Assembly: GCF_001468285.1 (NCBI RefSeq)
Contig: NZ_LNSB01000002.1
Location: forward strand, 1-64,000
Reading direction: 5' to 3'
Length of the DNA: 64,000 nt
Origin: Sphingopyxis sp. HIX
GTDB taxonomy: Bacteria > Pseudomonadota > Alphaproteobacteria > Sphingomonadales > Sphingomonadaceae
Below the pieces are notes generated by a model. That model did no database searches. It was given only the letters and a program-made list of their open reading frames with translations, and had not been told where the DNA came from. Of the stretch, positions 33,748 through 41,925 are shown one piece after another. Position 1 is the stretch's first letter, and the number at the start of each line of letters is the position of its first letter. The translations under genes were made by a program, and so were the position numbers.

Positions 33748-34250
33748 GACCGATCGATGGTCATCGGCCCAAGGCGCTCATTTTTGGGTTGGACCGACGC
33801 AAGCAGCAGCACAAGTGATGCCGCCAGCAAAACTGCGTCCTTCAGCAGAAACTGGCCAGGAGCGGCGGATATCGCAGGAAAGCCTCCGGCAGTCGGCTCC
33901 CCGACCCCAGGCGTCGTAAAAAAGAAGGTCAGGGTGATGAAGTAGGTCGCCGCCGACATAAGCGCGCCAAGCGCTGAGAAGGATGGGCGGAAAGCCCCTA
34001 AGGCCAGCACGACTGCGGTCGACAGCTCGATGACGCCGACAAAGTAACTTTGGCCCTGTACCCCGAACATACCCAGCCAACTCATGATCGGACTATGGCC
34101 GATGAAAGGGGCGATGCCATCGGCCTCGTAAGCCGTGAATTTCATCGCGCCGAACCAAGAGAAAACGATCACGAGCGCCCATCTCAACAGCGCCAGTTCC
34201 TTCCGACTGCGCTCGGGCACAAGCAATTCATACCGATCGAAAATACTCAT
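33744..34250 (-). CDS. YkgB/DUF417 family membrane protein (RclC-like)
   Basis: A 168-residue integral membrane protein with about four helices. The DUF417 signature ALLRWALVIVFSWFGAMKFT (residues 20-39), then APFIGHSPIMSWLG near 47, is clear. The Escherichia coli member YkgB is RclC, part of the reactive-chlorine resistance locus. It lies downstream of a MarR regulator with a Cys-rich tail and near several methionine sulfoxide reductases, so oxidant defence is the likely theme. That function is inferred. Confidence 0.85.
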   Translation of the reverse strand: MSIFDRYELLVPERSRKELALLRWALVIVFSWFGAMKFTAYEADGIAPFIGHSPIMSWLGMFGVQGQSYFVGVIELSTAVVLALGAFRPSFSALGALMSAATYFITLTFFFTTPGVGEPTAGGFPAISAAPGQFLLKDAVLLAASLVLLLASVQPKNERLGPMTIDRS

Positions 34251-34285
34251 ATCGAACTCCTCAAAAGGGGATGATCGTCAGGGCG

Positions 34286-34795
34286 TCACGGACGATGGTG
34301 GCCGACTGGGCAATCGGCACACCGGGCCTGATCGCACAGACGACAGATTGCCAAGCCGCCGTGGAGGTCCGAGAACAGCGACGACAGGATGTTGTCCGCG
34401 GCCCGCTCCAGCACGACGCGATCGTCAGCCGACACTTTGCTCAGCAGCTCGGACACCGCCGCGTTCCGCAGACCTAGCAGCTTGGTCCGCTCCACCTGAC
34501 CACGCGAGGTCAGCGAGACATGAACTACCCGGCGGTCAGAGGGCGATAACGATTTCGCCACCAGGCCTTGCTCGCCTAGCCTCTCGACGACGCGAACTGC
34601 ACCTGCATGCGAAAGCCGGAGAGTTTGCCGTACCTGGCCGATCGACATTCCTGGCGCGTGACCGATCGCGATCAACGCCGCGGCCGTCTCGCCCCCCGCA
34701 TTGAATGCTTCAGCGATCGCCAAGCGCACGCGGTCAGACACCGCTTGAGACAGCGCGCCAAAGATGTTGATCAAGCGATCCGAGGGGTCATCCAT
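34286..34795 (-). CDS. MarR-family regulator with Cys-rich tail (second of three)
   Basis: A 169-residue MarR regulator. The HTH is SIGQVRQTLRLSHAGAVRVV near residue 51 and the wing VAKSLSPSDRRVVHVSLTSR near 79. The C-terminus carries CRLCDQARCADCP, a CX2C-X4-CX2C arrangement that could bind zinc or act as a redox switch. A consensus TATGCG palindrome lies just upstream and runs into its -10. The YkgB-like gene starts 35 bases after its stop, so both are likely under this promoter. A sensor of oxidants or electrophiles is the most plausible role. Confidence 0.85.
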   Translation of the reverse strand: MDDPSDRLINIFGALSQAVSDRVRLAIAEAFNAGGETAAALIAIGHAPGMSIGQVRQTLRLSHAGAVRVVERLGEQGLVAKSLSPSDRRVVHVSLTSRGQVERTKLLGLRNAAVSELLSKVSADDRVVLERAADNILSSLFSDLHGGLAICRLCDQARCADCPVGHHRP

Positions 34796-34814
34796 CGCCG
34801 CGACTCACGCAATA

Positions 34815-34829
34815 TATGCGTCGCGCATA
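34815..34829 (-). promoter_or_regulatory. MarR-type operator upstream of the second MarR gene
   Basis: TATGCGTCGCGCATA is a perfect palindrome. On the reverse strand its right arm continues into TATATT (34816 down to 34811), a -10 about 16 bases before the ATG at 34795, as in the first MarR gene. Repression by occluding the -10 is inferred. Confidence 0.65.
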
Positions 34830-34887
34830 CAATATCTGTGGGCCGGTGTCGAGCCTCTTGCCGGAGTACAAGCGTTCGCTGGAAGGC

Positions 34888-35184
34888 TTAGACGTCGTCG
34901 GTGCCTACCGGCCCACCTTCGCCCTCCATCCGATTGATCGCACGCACATCCTTGGCGTTGAATTTAAGCCTCACGCCGAGCCCTCCGCTATTGTCCTCGC
35001 CGATGAAGACCGCGCCGCCGCGTTCGAGCGCGTCCCGCAGCCGCGTCAGATCCGAGGCTGCAAACACGCTGGCGCCGGCTTCGAATTGAGCTAGCGCCTC
35101 TTCCTCCAAGCCTGCGATCTTGGCGACATGTGATCGCGGCCACTGAATGAGCGCTCTCGCTGCACGTGCTAGTGGCCCATTCAT
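34888..35184 (-). CDS. XRE-like helix-turn-helix protein
   Basis: A 98-residue protein with an XRE-type fold lacking strong consensus: ARAARALIQWPRSHVAKIAG near residue 5, LEEEALAQFEAGASVF near 27, and the GAVFIGEDNSGGLGVRLKF end also seen in small XRE regulators. The ATG at 35184, with GGAGG nine bases upstream, is the start; the frame extends to 35223 without support. It lies downstream of the GAPDH gene on the same strand, 66 bases away, and may be co-transcribed. The target is unknown. Confidence 0.65.
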   Translation of the reverse strand: MNGPLARAARALIQWPRSHVAKIAGLEEEALAQFEAGASVFAASDLTRLRDALERGGAVFIGEDNSGGLGVRLKFNAKDVRAINRMEGEGGPVGTDDV

Positions 35185-35250
35185 GTTCAATGCCTCCGTT
35201 TCGCGAACGCATCTTGTCGCCAAGATCCGACTTTTCCCGCAACCGATCCG

Positions 35251-36258
35251 CTAGATGAGCTTCGCCATCACCACGGCGACATCCGCCATGCGTGTCGCAA
35301 AGCTCCACTCGTTGTCGTACCAAGCAAGCACGCGAACCATCCGGCCATCGACGACATCGGTCTGGGGTAGCGCGACGATCGAGGATTCGGTCCGGTGGGT
35401 CAGATCCACAGACACCAATGGCTCTGTCGTGTAAGCGAGCACCCCACTCATAGGACCACTCGCAGCCTGACGAATGGCGTCGTTCACTTCGTCGATCGTG
35501 ACCTCCCGGGATGCGGAAACAGCGAGATCGACGACCGATACGTTCGGCGTTGGCACGCGGATTGACGAGCCATGGAGCTTGCCTTTCAGTTCTGGCAGCA
35601 CGCGTCCGATTGCGTTCGCGGCTCCGGTCGAGGTTGGGATCATCGACAGCGCGGCTGCCCGTGCGCGGTAGAGATCCTTATGCACCGTATCCAGCGTCGG
35701 TTGGTCACCGGTATAGGCGTGAACCGTGGTCATGTAGCCCCGCTCAATGCCACATAGATCGTTCAGGATCTTCGCGACGGGCGCGAGGACATTCGTGGTG
35801 CATGAGCCATTCGATACGACGACATCATCGGTTGTCAGCGTTTCGTGATTGACCTTGAAGACGATCGTCTTGTCTGCGCCCTCGCTGGGCGCGGAGACGA
35901 GCACGCGCTTTGCTCCCGCACGGATGTGCGATTCAGCCTTCTCCTTGGAGGTGAACAAACCCGTGCATTCGAGCGCCACGTCGACTCCAAGCTCGTTATG
36001 CGGAAGCTTTGATGGATCGCGCTCCGAAGACACTTTGATTTTACCGGACCCGATGTCGATCCAGTCTTCGCCGGTGGCTATCGATCCTTGAAAGGGGCCG
36101 TGAACTGAATCGTACTTCAGGAGGTGCGCCAACGTAGCAACCGGCCCGAGGTCGTTGATCGCAACCACCTCGATGTCGTCACGCCGTAGTTCGACGATCG
36201 ACCGTAAGGCCAGTCGTCCGATCCGACCGAAACCGTTGATTGCGACCTTGACCGTCAT
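35251..36258 (-). CDS. gap: Glyceraldehyde-3-phosphate dehydrogenase
   Basis: A 335-residue GAPDH of normal length. The NAD-binding motif INGFGRIGR is at the N-terminus, the NAD-selecting Asp lies in VVAINDLGPVATLAHLLKYD, and the catalytic Cys is in VSNGSCTTNVLAP near residue 150 (usually SNASCTTN, here Gly for Ala). The C-terminal WYDNEWSFATRMAD is conserved. It converts glyceraldehyde-3-phosphate to 1,3-bisphosphoglycerate. GAPDH Cys is a known oxidant target, so a second stress-linked copy on an element is plausible. A TATGCG operator lies 119 bases upstream. Confidence 0.95.
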   Translation of the reverse strand: MTVKVAINGFGRIGRLALRSIVELRRDDIEVVAINDLGPVATLAHLLKYDSVHGPFQGSIATGEDWIDIGSGKIKVSSERDPSKLPHNELGVDVALECTGLFTSKEKAESHIRAGAKRVLVSAPSEGADKTIVFKVNHETLTTDDVVVSNGSCTTNVLAPVAKILNDLCGIERGYMTTVHAYTGDQPTLDTVHKDLYRARAAALSMIPTSTGAANAIGRVLPELKGKLHGSSIRVPTPNVSVVDLAVSASREVTIDEVNDAIRQAASGPMSGVLAYTTEPLVSVDLTHRTESSIVALPQTDVVDGRMVRVLAWYDNEWSFATRMADVAVVMAKLI

Positions 36259-36376
36259 GCCTGTGTCCCCTGGTTCGCCGAACTGGCTCCGGCATACGCA
36301 CTTCGCTCAGTGCCGCCTGGCATACGGTGGTCGTCTCCAGCAGCGAAAGCTTGCCGATCAGACCATCCACATTATG

Positions 36377-36391
36377 TATGCGCCACGCATA
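36377..36391 (-). promoter_or_regulatory. MarR-type operator between gap and rpiA
   Basis: TATGCGCCACGCATA is a perfect palindrome between the divergent gap and rpiA genes. On the reverse strand it runs into CATAAT (36376-36371), a good -10 for gap. It could also affect rpiA, which starts 125 bases away on the forward strand. Confidence 0.6.
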
Positions 36392-36516
36392 GACCTATCC
36401 GTCTGTTGGCTGCAGGTCAACGAGGCAATGTCGGCATGGAGGATTAGGTTTGCGCCGCCCGGTTTCATAATCGACCTGGTGATGGCACGCATGCCGGCGA
36501 GATGAAGTGGCGTTAG

Positions 36517-37218
36517 ATGTCTAACCGAGAAGCAGAGAAGAGGCTGGCTGCAGCTAGAGCGGTCGACGAGATCGAAGACGGCATGTTCGTTGGACTTGGG
36601 ACCGGAAGCACAACAGCGTATGCCATTCAAAGCCTGAGCGACCGCATTCGGCAGGGCCTTCGCATCACCGCTGTCGCCACCTCCCGAGCGACCGAAATGT
36701 TCGCTCGTCGTCTCGCGGTGCCGCTCGTTCCTTTTGAGCAGTTCGGTTCGGTAGACCTCACGATCGACGGCGCCGACGAGATCGATTGCCACTTTCAGGC
36801 GATCAAAGGCGGTGGCGGCGCCTTGCTCCGAGAGAAGGTCGTGGCTGCCGCTTCTAGCCGGATGATCGTGATCGTAGACGCAAGCAAAGTCGTTCGACGG
36901 CTCGGCGAGTTTCCTCTGGCGGTCGAAGTCGTGCCCTTCGCGAGCGAGTTCGTTCGAACGCATCTTGCCAACCTTGGAGCCCGTGTGGGGCTTCGCTCGG
37001 TCGAGGGAGAACCATTCCTCACAGACCAGAGCAATCACATCTTGGATGCAGCCTTCGGCGAGGGCCTTAGGCCAATTGAGATCGCCCGAGCGATCGATGC
37101 CATCCCCGGCGTCATGGAGCACGGCTTGTTTCTCAGCGAGATTGACACTGTCGTGATCGGACGCGGCGAGACGGTCGAGGTGCGGCGCAGAGAGCATACC
37201 GCCGAACCGCGCCAATAG
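36517..37218 (+). CDS. rpiA: Ribose-5-phosphate isomerase A
   Basis: A 233-residue RpiA of normal length. It contains VGLGTGSTTAYAIQSL near residue 25 (phosphate loop), LTIDGADEIDCHFQAIKGGG near 82 with catalytic Asp residues, ALLREKVVAAAS near 103 and the C-terminal LPGVMEHGLF-like IPGVMEHGLFL. It interconverts ribose-5- and ribulose-5-phosphate in the pentose phosphate pathway. It is divergent from gap with a shared operator between them. Extra copies of these two enzymes could reroute carbon towards NADPH under oxidative stress; this is inference. Confidence 0.94.
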   Translation: MSNREAEKRLAAARAVDEIEDGMFVGLGTGSTTAYAIQSLSDRIRQGLRITAVATSRATEMFARRLAVPLVPFEQFGSVDLTIDGADEIDCHFQAIKGGGGALLREKVVAAASSRMIVIVDASKVVRRLGEFPLAVEVVPFASEFVRTHLANLGARVGLRSVEGEPFLTDQSNHILDAAFGEGLRPIEIARAIDAIPGVMEHGLFLSEIDTVVIGRGETVEVRRREHTAEPRQ

Positions 37219-37485
37219 GTGCCGACGAGGGATGGCCCCTGGCGCAGGGGTGATGTGATTCGGCCGTTTTGGGAGCCAAAATCGCGACAGCCCACACCGA
37301 TCCATAGCCGCCAGGTATCGCCATTTTATGCGACCGGACGACCCAGATCCCGGATTTCAATCTTCCGCGCAATCCGCAGCACGTCCTAAGCCGTTGTAAA
37401 GACGCTGCTTTCGGGTCACCTCGATCCCTTGGCATTGGAGGGGTATGGCTTGCTGTCTATGCTTCGCGCACATATAGATGGGGCA
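37219..37485. other. Intergenic stretch with a degenerate operator
   Basis: These 267 bases carry TTTTGG-GAG-CCAAAA (a perfect 6-bp inverted repeat near 37266-37282) and the degenerate operator described separately. No gene was found. The inverted repeat is not followed by a T-run. Confidence 0.35.
37458..37474 (+). promoter_or_regulatory. Degenerate MarR-type operator of the third MarR gene
   Basis: TATGCTTCGCGCACATA resembles the TATGCG-N3-CGCATA sites but with altered arms. It merges into CATATAGA, a -10-like sequence, and the MarR ATG at 37486 follows at the same short distance as in the other two MarR genes. The position supports the same control despite the weaker match. Confidence 0.45.
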
Positions 37486-38025
37486 ATGGATGGACCTCGA
37501 GATCGAAATATCTTTGGGGCGTTCGCACTCATGATCAGCGACGACATCGTTCGCGCTAGTTCATCGCGGGCGCCAGAAGCTGGACCCGCCGCCTCGGCGC
37601 TTGCGTTGATTGCCCATAAGCCAGGGCTATCGATCCGCATGCTGTCAGTTGGGGTGGGACTTTCTCATGCCGCGACCGTCCGCTTGGTGGACCGTTTGTC
37701 GACGGAGGGATTGGTCGAGCGGCGCGAGCATTCGACTGACGGGCGCACGCGGTCCCTCCATCTTACAGAGGCTGGCAAGGTCGCGAGCGATGCGGTCTTG
37801 GCCTCGCGCGACAAGGTGATCGCTGAGGGACTATCGATCCTCACCCCTACCGAGTTGGACGCTCTTTACAGCATTGCTGAACGCGTGCTGCGCGATCGCC
37901 TGGAAAACCTCGAGCATTCCTACCGCATCTGCCGCTTGTGCTGTTACGAGGGCTGCACGAATTGCCCAATCGATGCCGAGTTGCACGAGCGCGGCGTAGA
38001 CCGCGAGAACGGCGGCGAGGCTTAG
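37486..38025 (+). CDS. MarR-family regulator with Cys-rich tail (third of three)
   Basis: A 179-residue MarR regulator. The HTH is SIRMLSVGVGLSHAATVRLV near residue 49 and the wing LVERREHSTDGRTRSLHLTE near 74. The C-terminus holds CRLCCYEGCTNCP, again CX2C-X4-CX2C, matching the tail of the MarR at 34795. The start MDGPRDRNIFGAF aligns with the other two paralogues; the longer frame from 37429 crosses the operator. It stands alone, with the reverse-strand ZIP gene after it. A metal- or redox-sensing role is inferred from the Cys tail. Confidence 0.85.
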   Translation: MDGPRDRNIFGAFALMISDDIVRASSSRAPEAGPAASALALIAHKPGLSIRMLSVGVGLSHAATVRLVDRLSTEGLVERREHSTDGRTRSLHLTEAGKVASDAVLASRDKVIAEGLSILTPTELDALYSIAERVLRDRLENLEHSYRICRLCCYEGCTNCPIDAELHERGVDRENGGEA

Positions 38026-38045
38026 AGCTCTGGAAGTCGCAGGTT

Positions 38046-38807
38046 TCAGTGTTGAGCGATGAGATACGCCGCCAGAAACCCCACGACCGTGATCAGGCCT
38101 ATGAACGGCGGCGCCTTCTCGAAAGCTTCAGGGATCATCGCTTCCGCCAGCATCGCTATGACCGCGCCGGCTGCGAACGAGAGAATGGCAGGGGCCTGAG
38201 TGGACGCCGAGCCGAGCAGAAGGTTTCCCGTGCCGGCGGCGATGCAAACAAGTAACGGAATACCGATCCAGACCGCGTAGATATAGCTTCGCGATCGGCC
38301 CGCGACTTTCATTCCGGAAGTGCTCGACAGACCCTGTGGCACATTAGCCAAAAAGAAGCCTGCCACCACTGCAAGGCTGATCCTGCCTCCGCCAGCCACG
38401 GACATCCCAATTACGAGGGCCTCTGGAATGCCGTCGAGAACGCTGCCGAACGCAATCGCAGCACCGCTACCGCGGCGCTCCTGTTCAGTGGCCTGCTCGG
38501 TGCATTCACCGCATCGCTTTCGATGCTTCGCGCCCCTGCCAGAGAGAAACCAGTTTGTGCCGCTGAAGATTGCGGCCCCTGCGAGCAGCGCAAAGATCGC
38601 CAAGGGTCCCATGCCAGCCGACACGCGATCACCGATGAGTTCGGTAGCGACCACGGCAATCAACACACCACCACCGAAGCCCATCACCGCTGAGATCATG
38701 CGGTGAGTGAGTCGCCCGTACAGCACGTCCGCAAGTACCGCCCCGACCAGAAGTCCGCTTCCTGACAAAAGCCCCCACAAGCCGGCGATTACGTATTCGG
38801 GTATCAT
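38046..38807 (-). CDS. ZIP-family metal transporter
   Basis: A 253-residue membrane protein with about eight helices and the ZIP-family motif AFGSVLDGIPEALVIG near residue 119, where ZIP proteins normally show HNxPEG-like metal-site residues. ANVPQGLSSTSGM near 154 is the second family motif. A cytoplasmic loop with CGECTEQATEQERRGSG near 98 could bind metal. The substrate (Zn, Fe or Mn) cannot be told from sequence. It is last on a reverse-strand run after the hydrolase-OsmC gene and msrA, 76 bases from msrA. Confidence 0.82.
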   Translation of the reverse strand: MIPEYVIAGLWGLLSGSGLLVGAVLADVLYGRLTHRMISAVMGFGGGVLIAVVATELIGDRVSAGMGPLAIFALLAGAAIFSGTNWFLSGRGAKHRKRCGECTEQATEQERRGSGAAIAFGSVLDGIPEALVIGMSVAGGGRISLAVVAGFFLANVPQGLSSTSGMKVAGRSRSYIYAVWIGIPLLVCIAAGTGNLLLGSASTQAPAILSFAAGAVIAMLAEAMIPEAFEKAPPFIGLITVVGFLAAYLIAQH

Positions 38808-38883
38808 CGCAAGAACCCAGCTGACCTAGCGACGCGGGGCGAGCGCCTTCGCGTCCGTATCGTTGACGATCGTCCCAGCGCGC

Positions 38884-39420
38884 TCATCGTTTCGCTCGGT
38901 CCAATCGCCAAGCCGGTCGCTCGAAGTGGCAGCTATAGCCGCCGGGTCGACGCTGGAGGTACTTCTGATGCTCTGGCTCGGCCTCCCAGAACGGCTCTTC
39001 CGGGTTGATCTCGGACACGACAGGTCCCGGCCAGCGCCCCGACGCTTCGATCTCGGCGATTGTCTCCAGAGCAACGTCCATCTGCTTCTCAGACGTGTAG
39101 AAAATCGCGGACCGATAGCTTGGCCCGACGTCGTTACCTTGTTGCTCGTATGTCGTCGGATCGTGGATTTGGAAGAAGAGTTCCAGGAGAGCACGATATG
39201 TCAGTATCGAAGGATCAAACGTGACCTCCACCGCTTCCGCATGACCATGGTGTCTCGTGTAAGTCGGGTCCGGCATTTCGCCGCCGATGTAGCCGACACG
39301 CGTCGTCACGACGCCCTTCGCGCGGCGAAGTAAATCTTCGAGGCCCCAGAAACACCCACCCGCAAGTATCGCTCGCTCGGTTCGCGTCGGCGTCTGGTCG
39401 GTAGTGGGCAGACTCTGCAT
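38884..39420 (-). CDS. msrA: Peptide methionine sulfoxide reductase A (first copy)
   Basis: A 178-residue MsrA, which reduces the S-form of methionine sulfoxide. The catalytic Cys is in [12 protein letters not shown] near residue 23, and the family blocks [20 protein letters not shown] and [18 protein letters not shown] are intact. Only one further Cys (GGYSCHF) lies near the C-terminus and may resolve the disulfide. The ATG at 39420 has GGAGG upstream, and a longer frame to 39507 was rejected. The stop codon of the hydrolase-OsmC gene is 28 bases upstream, so both are probably co-transcribed. Confidence 0.94.
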   Translation of the reverse strand: MQSLPTTDQTPTRTERAILAGGCFWGLEDLLRRAKGVVTTRVGYIGGEMPDPTYTRHHGHAEAVEVTFDPSILTYRALLELFFQIHDPTTYEQQGNDVGPSYRSAIFYTSEKQMDVALETIAEIEASGRWPGPVVSEINPEEPFWEAEPEHQKYLQRRPGGYSCHFERPAWRLDRAKR

Positions 39421-39448
39421 CCGATCAACCTCCGCTCTGTGCACCACA

Positions 39449-40675
39449 TCAGTTCGCCGGCGCCGCACCTGCAGGCTGCGCATCGCTCGAAAGTTCGGTC
39501 TGCACATCCGAGCCTCGGACGAGTGTCAGGTCGACCGGACACCGATCCGCGATTTCCAGAATGCGCGCCCGCTGTTCATCGCTGAGCGGCCCATCGAGAG
39601 AGACGGTGCGCGTGAAGCGGTCGGGAGGCATCATGTCCGCCACTTTCTCGTGTCGCACGGTCGTCGTCGCTCGCTCCAGCGGGAAGCCTTTGCGGTTCGC
39701 GTAAAGACGCATTGTCATCACCGTGCAGGCTGCCAGTCCGGCCGACACCAGTTCGTAAGGAGACAGGCCGCTGCCGAGACCTCCGACCGATTCTGGTTCA
39801 TCGGCGAACAGCGTGTGCTCGCCACTACGGACCGTGAGTTGGAACTTCCCCGCCAACGTTTCCGACGCCACGACTCCATTCGCTAACTCGACTTGTGGAA
39901 GGTCCGCCGCGAGCGGCGGCAGGAAGCGGCTTGCCCACGCTGCGACCATAGCTGAGGCGTAATTCGCATCTTCGACATCGGTGAGAAGGTGATCGGCCGT
40001 GTCGAGCGAAACAAAGCTCTTGGGATGGCGCGACGCGACGAAGATGCGCGAGGCGTGCTCGATACCCACGACTTGATCCACCGGTGAATGCATCACAAGC
40101 ACCGGACGTCGAAGGGCAGCGATAGACCTCTCGATGTCCACTTCGTCGACCGTTTCAAGGAAACTGCGGCGGATCAGGAAGGGCCTGCCAGCAATATCCA
40201 CCGATGCCTCGCCCTCGCTCGCTATCGCGTCTAGGTCGGCAGGTTGAAAGACGCGCAATATATGCTGAAGATCAGCCGGGGCGCCGATCGTCACTACCGC
40301 TGCGATATCCGGCAAGTCGGCGGCGGCTACGATCGCAGCCGTGCCGCCCAGGCTGTGTCCGACAAGGAGGGAGGGGGCCTTACCGGCGACAGCCATGGCC
40401 TCCGCGGCGGCCTTAAGATCATCGACGTCGGAAGCGAAGCTTATCGCTTCATCCGCAGAACTCTCGATCCCTGTGCCGGCGAAGTCGAACCGCAAGACGC
40501 CGATGCCAGCCCGCGAGAGGGCGCGTGCGATGTACACGGCGGCGCGGCTGTCTTTCCCGCAAGTGAAGCAATGGGCGAAAATAGCCCAGCCGCGAGGCGT
40601 ACCTTCGGGCGCCTCCAAATACCCGGTTAGATCAGAGCCTCCACCACCGGGAAACGTGAACGGTCTTCCTGTCAT
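39449..40675 (-). CDS. Alpha/beta hydrolase fused to an OsmC-family peroxidase-like domain
   Basis: A 408-residue two-domain protein. Residues 1-255 are an alpha/beta hydrolase with [16 protein letters not shown] (nucleophile Ser near 108) and a late HLLTD His. Residues 265-408 are OsmC-like, with [19 protein letters not shown] near 320 and [13 protein letters not shown] near 377, whose two Cys are the OsmC/Ohr pair that reduces hydroperoxides. The fusion is a known family of unknown substrate. GGGAGG supports the ATG at 40675. Twin TATGCG operators lie upstream, so oxidant-inducible repression relief is likely. Confidence 0.88.
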   Translation of the reverse strand: MTGRPFTFPGGGGSDLTGYLEAPEGTPRGWAIFAHCFTCGKDSRAAVYIARALSRAGIGVLRFDFAGTGIESSADEAISFASDVDDLKAAAEAMAVAGKAPSLLVGHSLGGTAAIVAAADLPDIAAVVTIGAPADLQHILRVFQPADLDAIASEGEASVDIAGRPFLIRRSFLETVDEVDIERSIAALRRPVLVMHSPVDQVVGIEHASRIFVASRHPKSFVSLDTADHLLTDVEDANYASAMVAAWASRFLPPLAADLPQVELANGVVASETLAGKFQLTVRSGEHTLFADEPESVGGLGSGLSPYELVSAGLAACTVMTMRLYANRKGFPLERATTTVRHEKVADMMPPDRFTRTVSLDGPLSDEQRARILEIADRCPVDLTLVRGSDVQTELSSDAQPAGAAPAN

Positions 40676-40778
40676 AAGCGTCGAGCCTCCCACGGCGACT
40701 TAGTGGGTGCACCGGAACCCTTGGGCCCTGGCGGAAGCGCCATCAGGCCCGGACTAGCCGTCCAAGACATTCTTTTTA

Positions 40779-40793
40779 TATGCGTGGCGCATA
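40779..40793. promoter_or_regulatory. MarR-type operator, proximal copy of a pair
   Basis: TATGCGTGGCGCATA is a perfect palindrome within ATATGCGTGGCGCATAT. It lies between the reverse hydrolase-OsmC gene and the forward LysR gene. Its ends run into TATAGA (forward) and TATAAA (reverse), so it may act on either promoter. It lies exactly 40 bases from the second copy. Confidence 0.65.
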
Positions 40794-40818
40794 TAGACAA
40801 GCCCCTAAAGCGTGATTA

Positions 40819-40833
40819 TATGCGTCGCGCATA
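40819..40833. promoter_or_regulatory. MarR-type operator, distal copy of a pair
   Basis: TATGCGTCGCGCATA is a perfect palindrome. On the reverse strand its arm merges into TATAAT (40820-40815), a consensus -10 for the hydrolase-OsmC-msrA unit. The copy at 40779-40793 is 40 bases downstream of this one for that promoter. Confidence 0.65.
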
Positions 40834-40901
40834 CTTCTGGTGGCGGTCGAAAAGACCGGTCTTGGAAGCGGCATCATTCACGGCGTGCAGGCCGAAGGGC
40901 T

Positions 40902-41777
40902 ATGGAACTCAATCAGGTCAGCTATTTCATCAACTTGGCCGAGACGCTGAATTTTACAGCAGCGGCGCGGTTGAGCGGTGTGTCCCAGCCAAGCCTGACA
41001 CGCGCGATCCGCCGCTTGGAGGAAGAGCTCGGCGGTCCGCTCATTTATCGCGATGGGAAGAACAGCCGTCTCACCGGCCTTGGCCAGGACGTGGAGGCTG
41101 AGTTTCGGCGCATGTTAGTCGCGATGAAAAGTGTTCGGCATCATTCTGAAAACTGGGCCATGGGGAGGCACCGGGTGCTGGACGTAGCCGTCGCCCCGAC
41201 CGTCGGGCCGAAGCTTTTCACGGCCTTCTTCGAAAGCGCGTTGGCAGAAGTGCCATCGATCGAGATCAAGATGCATTCGCTCGGGGCGAGTGAAGACACA
41301 TCGGAGGTGCTGTCGGGCAAGTATCACGCATGCATCCTGCCGCGCGAGACGCGGCCGGACCGCAAGCTTGATGTGCGACCTCTGTTCCGTGAGCGCTTCG
41401 TACTCGGCTGTTCCGCGAAACACCCGCTCGCGGCGAGCGATATCGTGCGAGGCGAGGACTTGTTGGAGTTCCCGTTCGTTGATCGTCTGAAGTGTGAGTT
41501 TCGCGAGCAGATCCTAGACCATTTCGCACGACGGGAGGTGCTGATGCGGCCGCGCTTCCGGTCCGATCGTGACGATTGGGTGCAACGGGTCGTCGCAGAC
41601 GGCGAGGCCATATGCATCCTTCCGGAGCGGTCGGCTACAGCCCAAGGTCTGGTTACGCGTCCGATCGATGGGTTTGTCCTCGAGCGAGAGGTCGTGATCG
41701 CGACGGTCTCTGGCTCCACGGCGCCGGTTGAGATCAGGAAGATCGCGCAGATGGCGGCCAGATACGCGTGGAACTGA
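40902..41777 (+). CDS. LysR-family regulator next to msrBA
   Basis: A 291-residue LysR regulator. The HTH is at residues 1-60 (SYFINLAETLNFTAAARLSG, then VSQPSLTRAIRRLEEELGGP), and the rest is the effector domain. The start MELNQVSYF is typical; the frame upstream to 40812 crosses an operator. Cys residues at about 174 (FVLGCSAKH) and 202 (RLKCEF) could be redox-sensitive, as in OxyR-like proteins. The msrB-msrA operon follows 149 bases later with a LysR-type palindrome between them, so this regulator is the leading candidate for that site. Confidence 0.87.
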   Translation: MELNQVSYFINLAETLNFTAAARLSGVSQPSLTRAIRRLEEELGGPLIYRDGKNSRLTGLGQDVEAEFRRMLVAMKSVRHHSENWAMGRHRVLDVAVAPTVGPKLFTAFFESALAEVPSIEIKMHSLGASEDTSEVLSGKYHACILPRETRPDRKLDVRPLFRERFVLGCSAKHPLAASDIVRGEDLLEFPFVDRLKCEFREQILDHFARREVLMRPRFRSDRDDWVQRVVADGEAICILPERSATAQGLVTRPIDGFVLEREVVIATVSGSTAPVEIRKIAQMAARYAWN

Positions 41778-41798
41778 ACGCCGCTGATCACAGCGGAG

Positions 41799-41857
41799 CT
41801 ATCGAAACTATACGCACAGCGTATTGGATAAATATAATTGGCACTGCGATAGTCGAG
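41799..41857 (+). promoter_or_regulatory. Activator-type promoter of msrB-msrA
   Basis: CTATCGAAACTATAC at 41799-41813 is a near-perfect palindrome with T-N11-A spacing. ATTGG follows 24 bases from its start (41823), and ATAGTCGAG (a -10-like region) lies 50 bases from its start (41849). The same spacing of palindrome and ATTGG recurs at the molybdoenzyme, TlpA and dps genes. A second small palindrome, ATACGC-ACA-GCGTAT, lies at 41810-41824. Confidence 0.6.
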
Positions 41858-41925
41858 GTGACCGTCAAGCAAGATAAGATGTCCGTAATGTGCCTTGGCC
41901 CTGAAACCAAGTATTGGAGACGATC

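Noticed and set aside
41781..41796. CCGCTG-ATCA-CAGCGG hairpin after the LysR gene as a terminator
   Set aside because: The stem is only 6 bp and no T-run follows. It may be part of the msrB promoter region instead.
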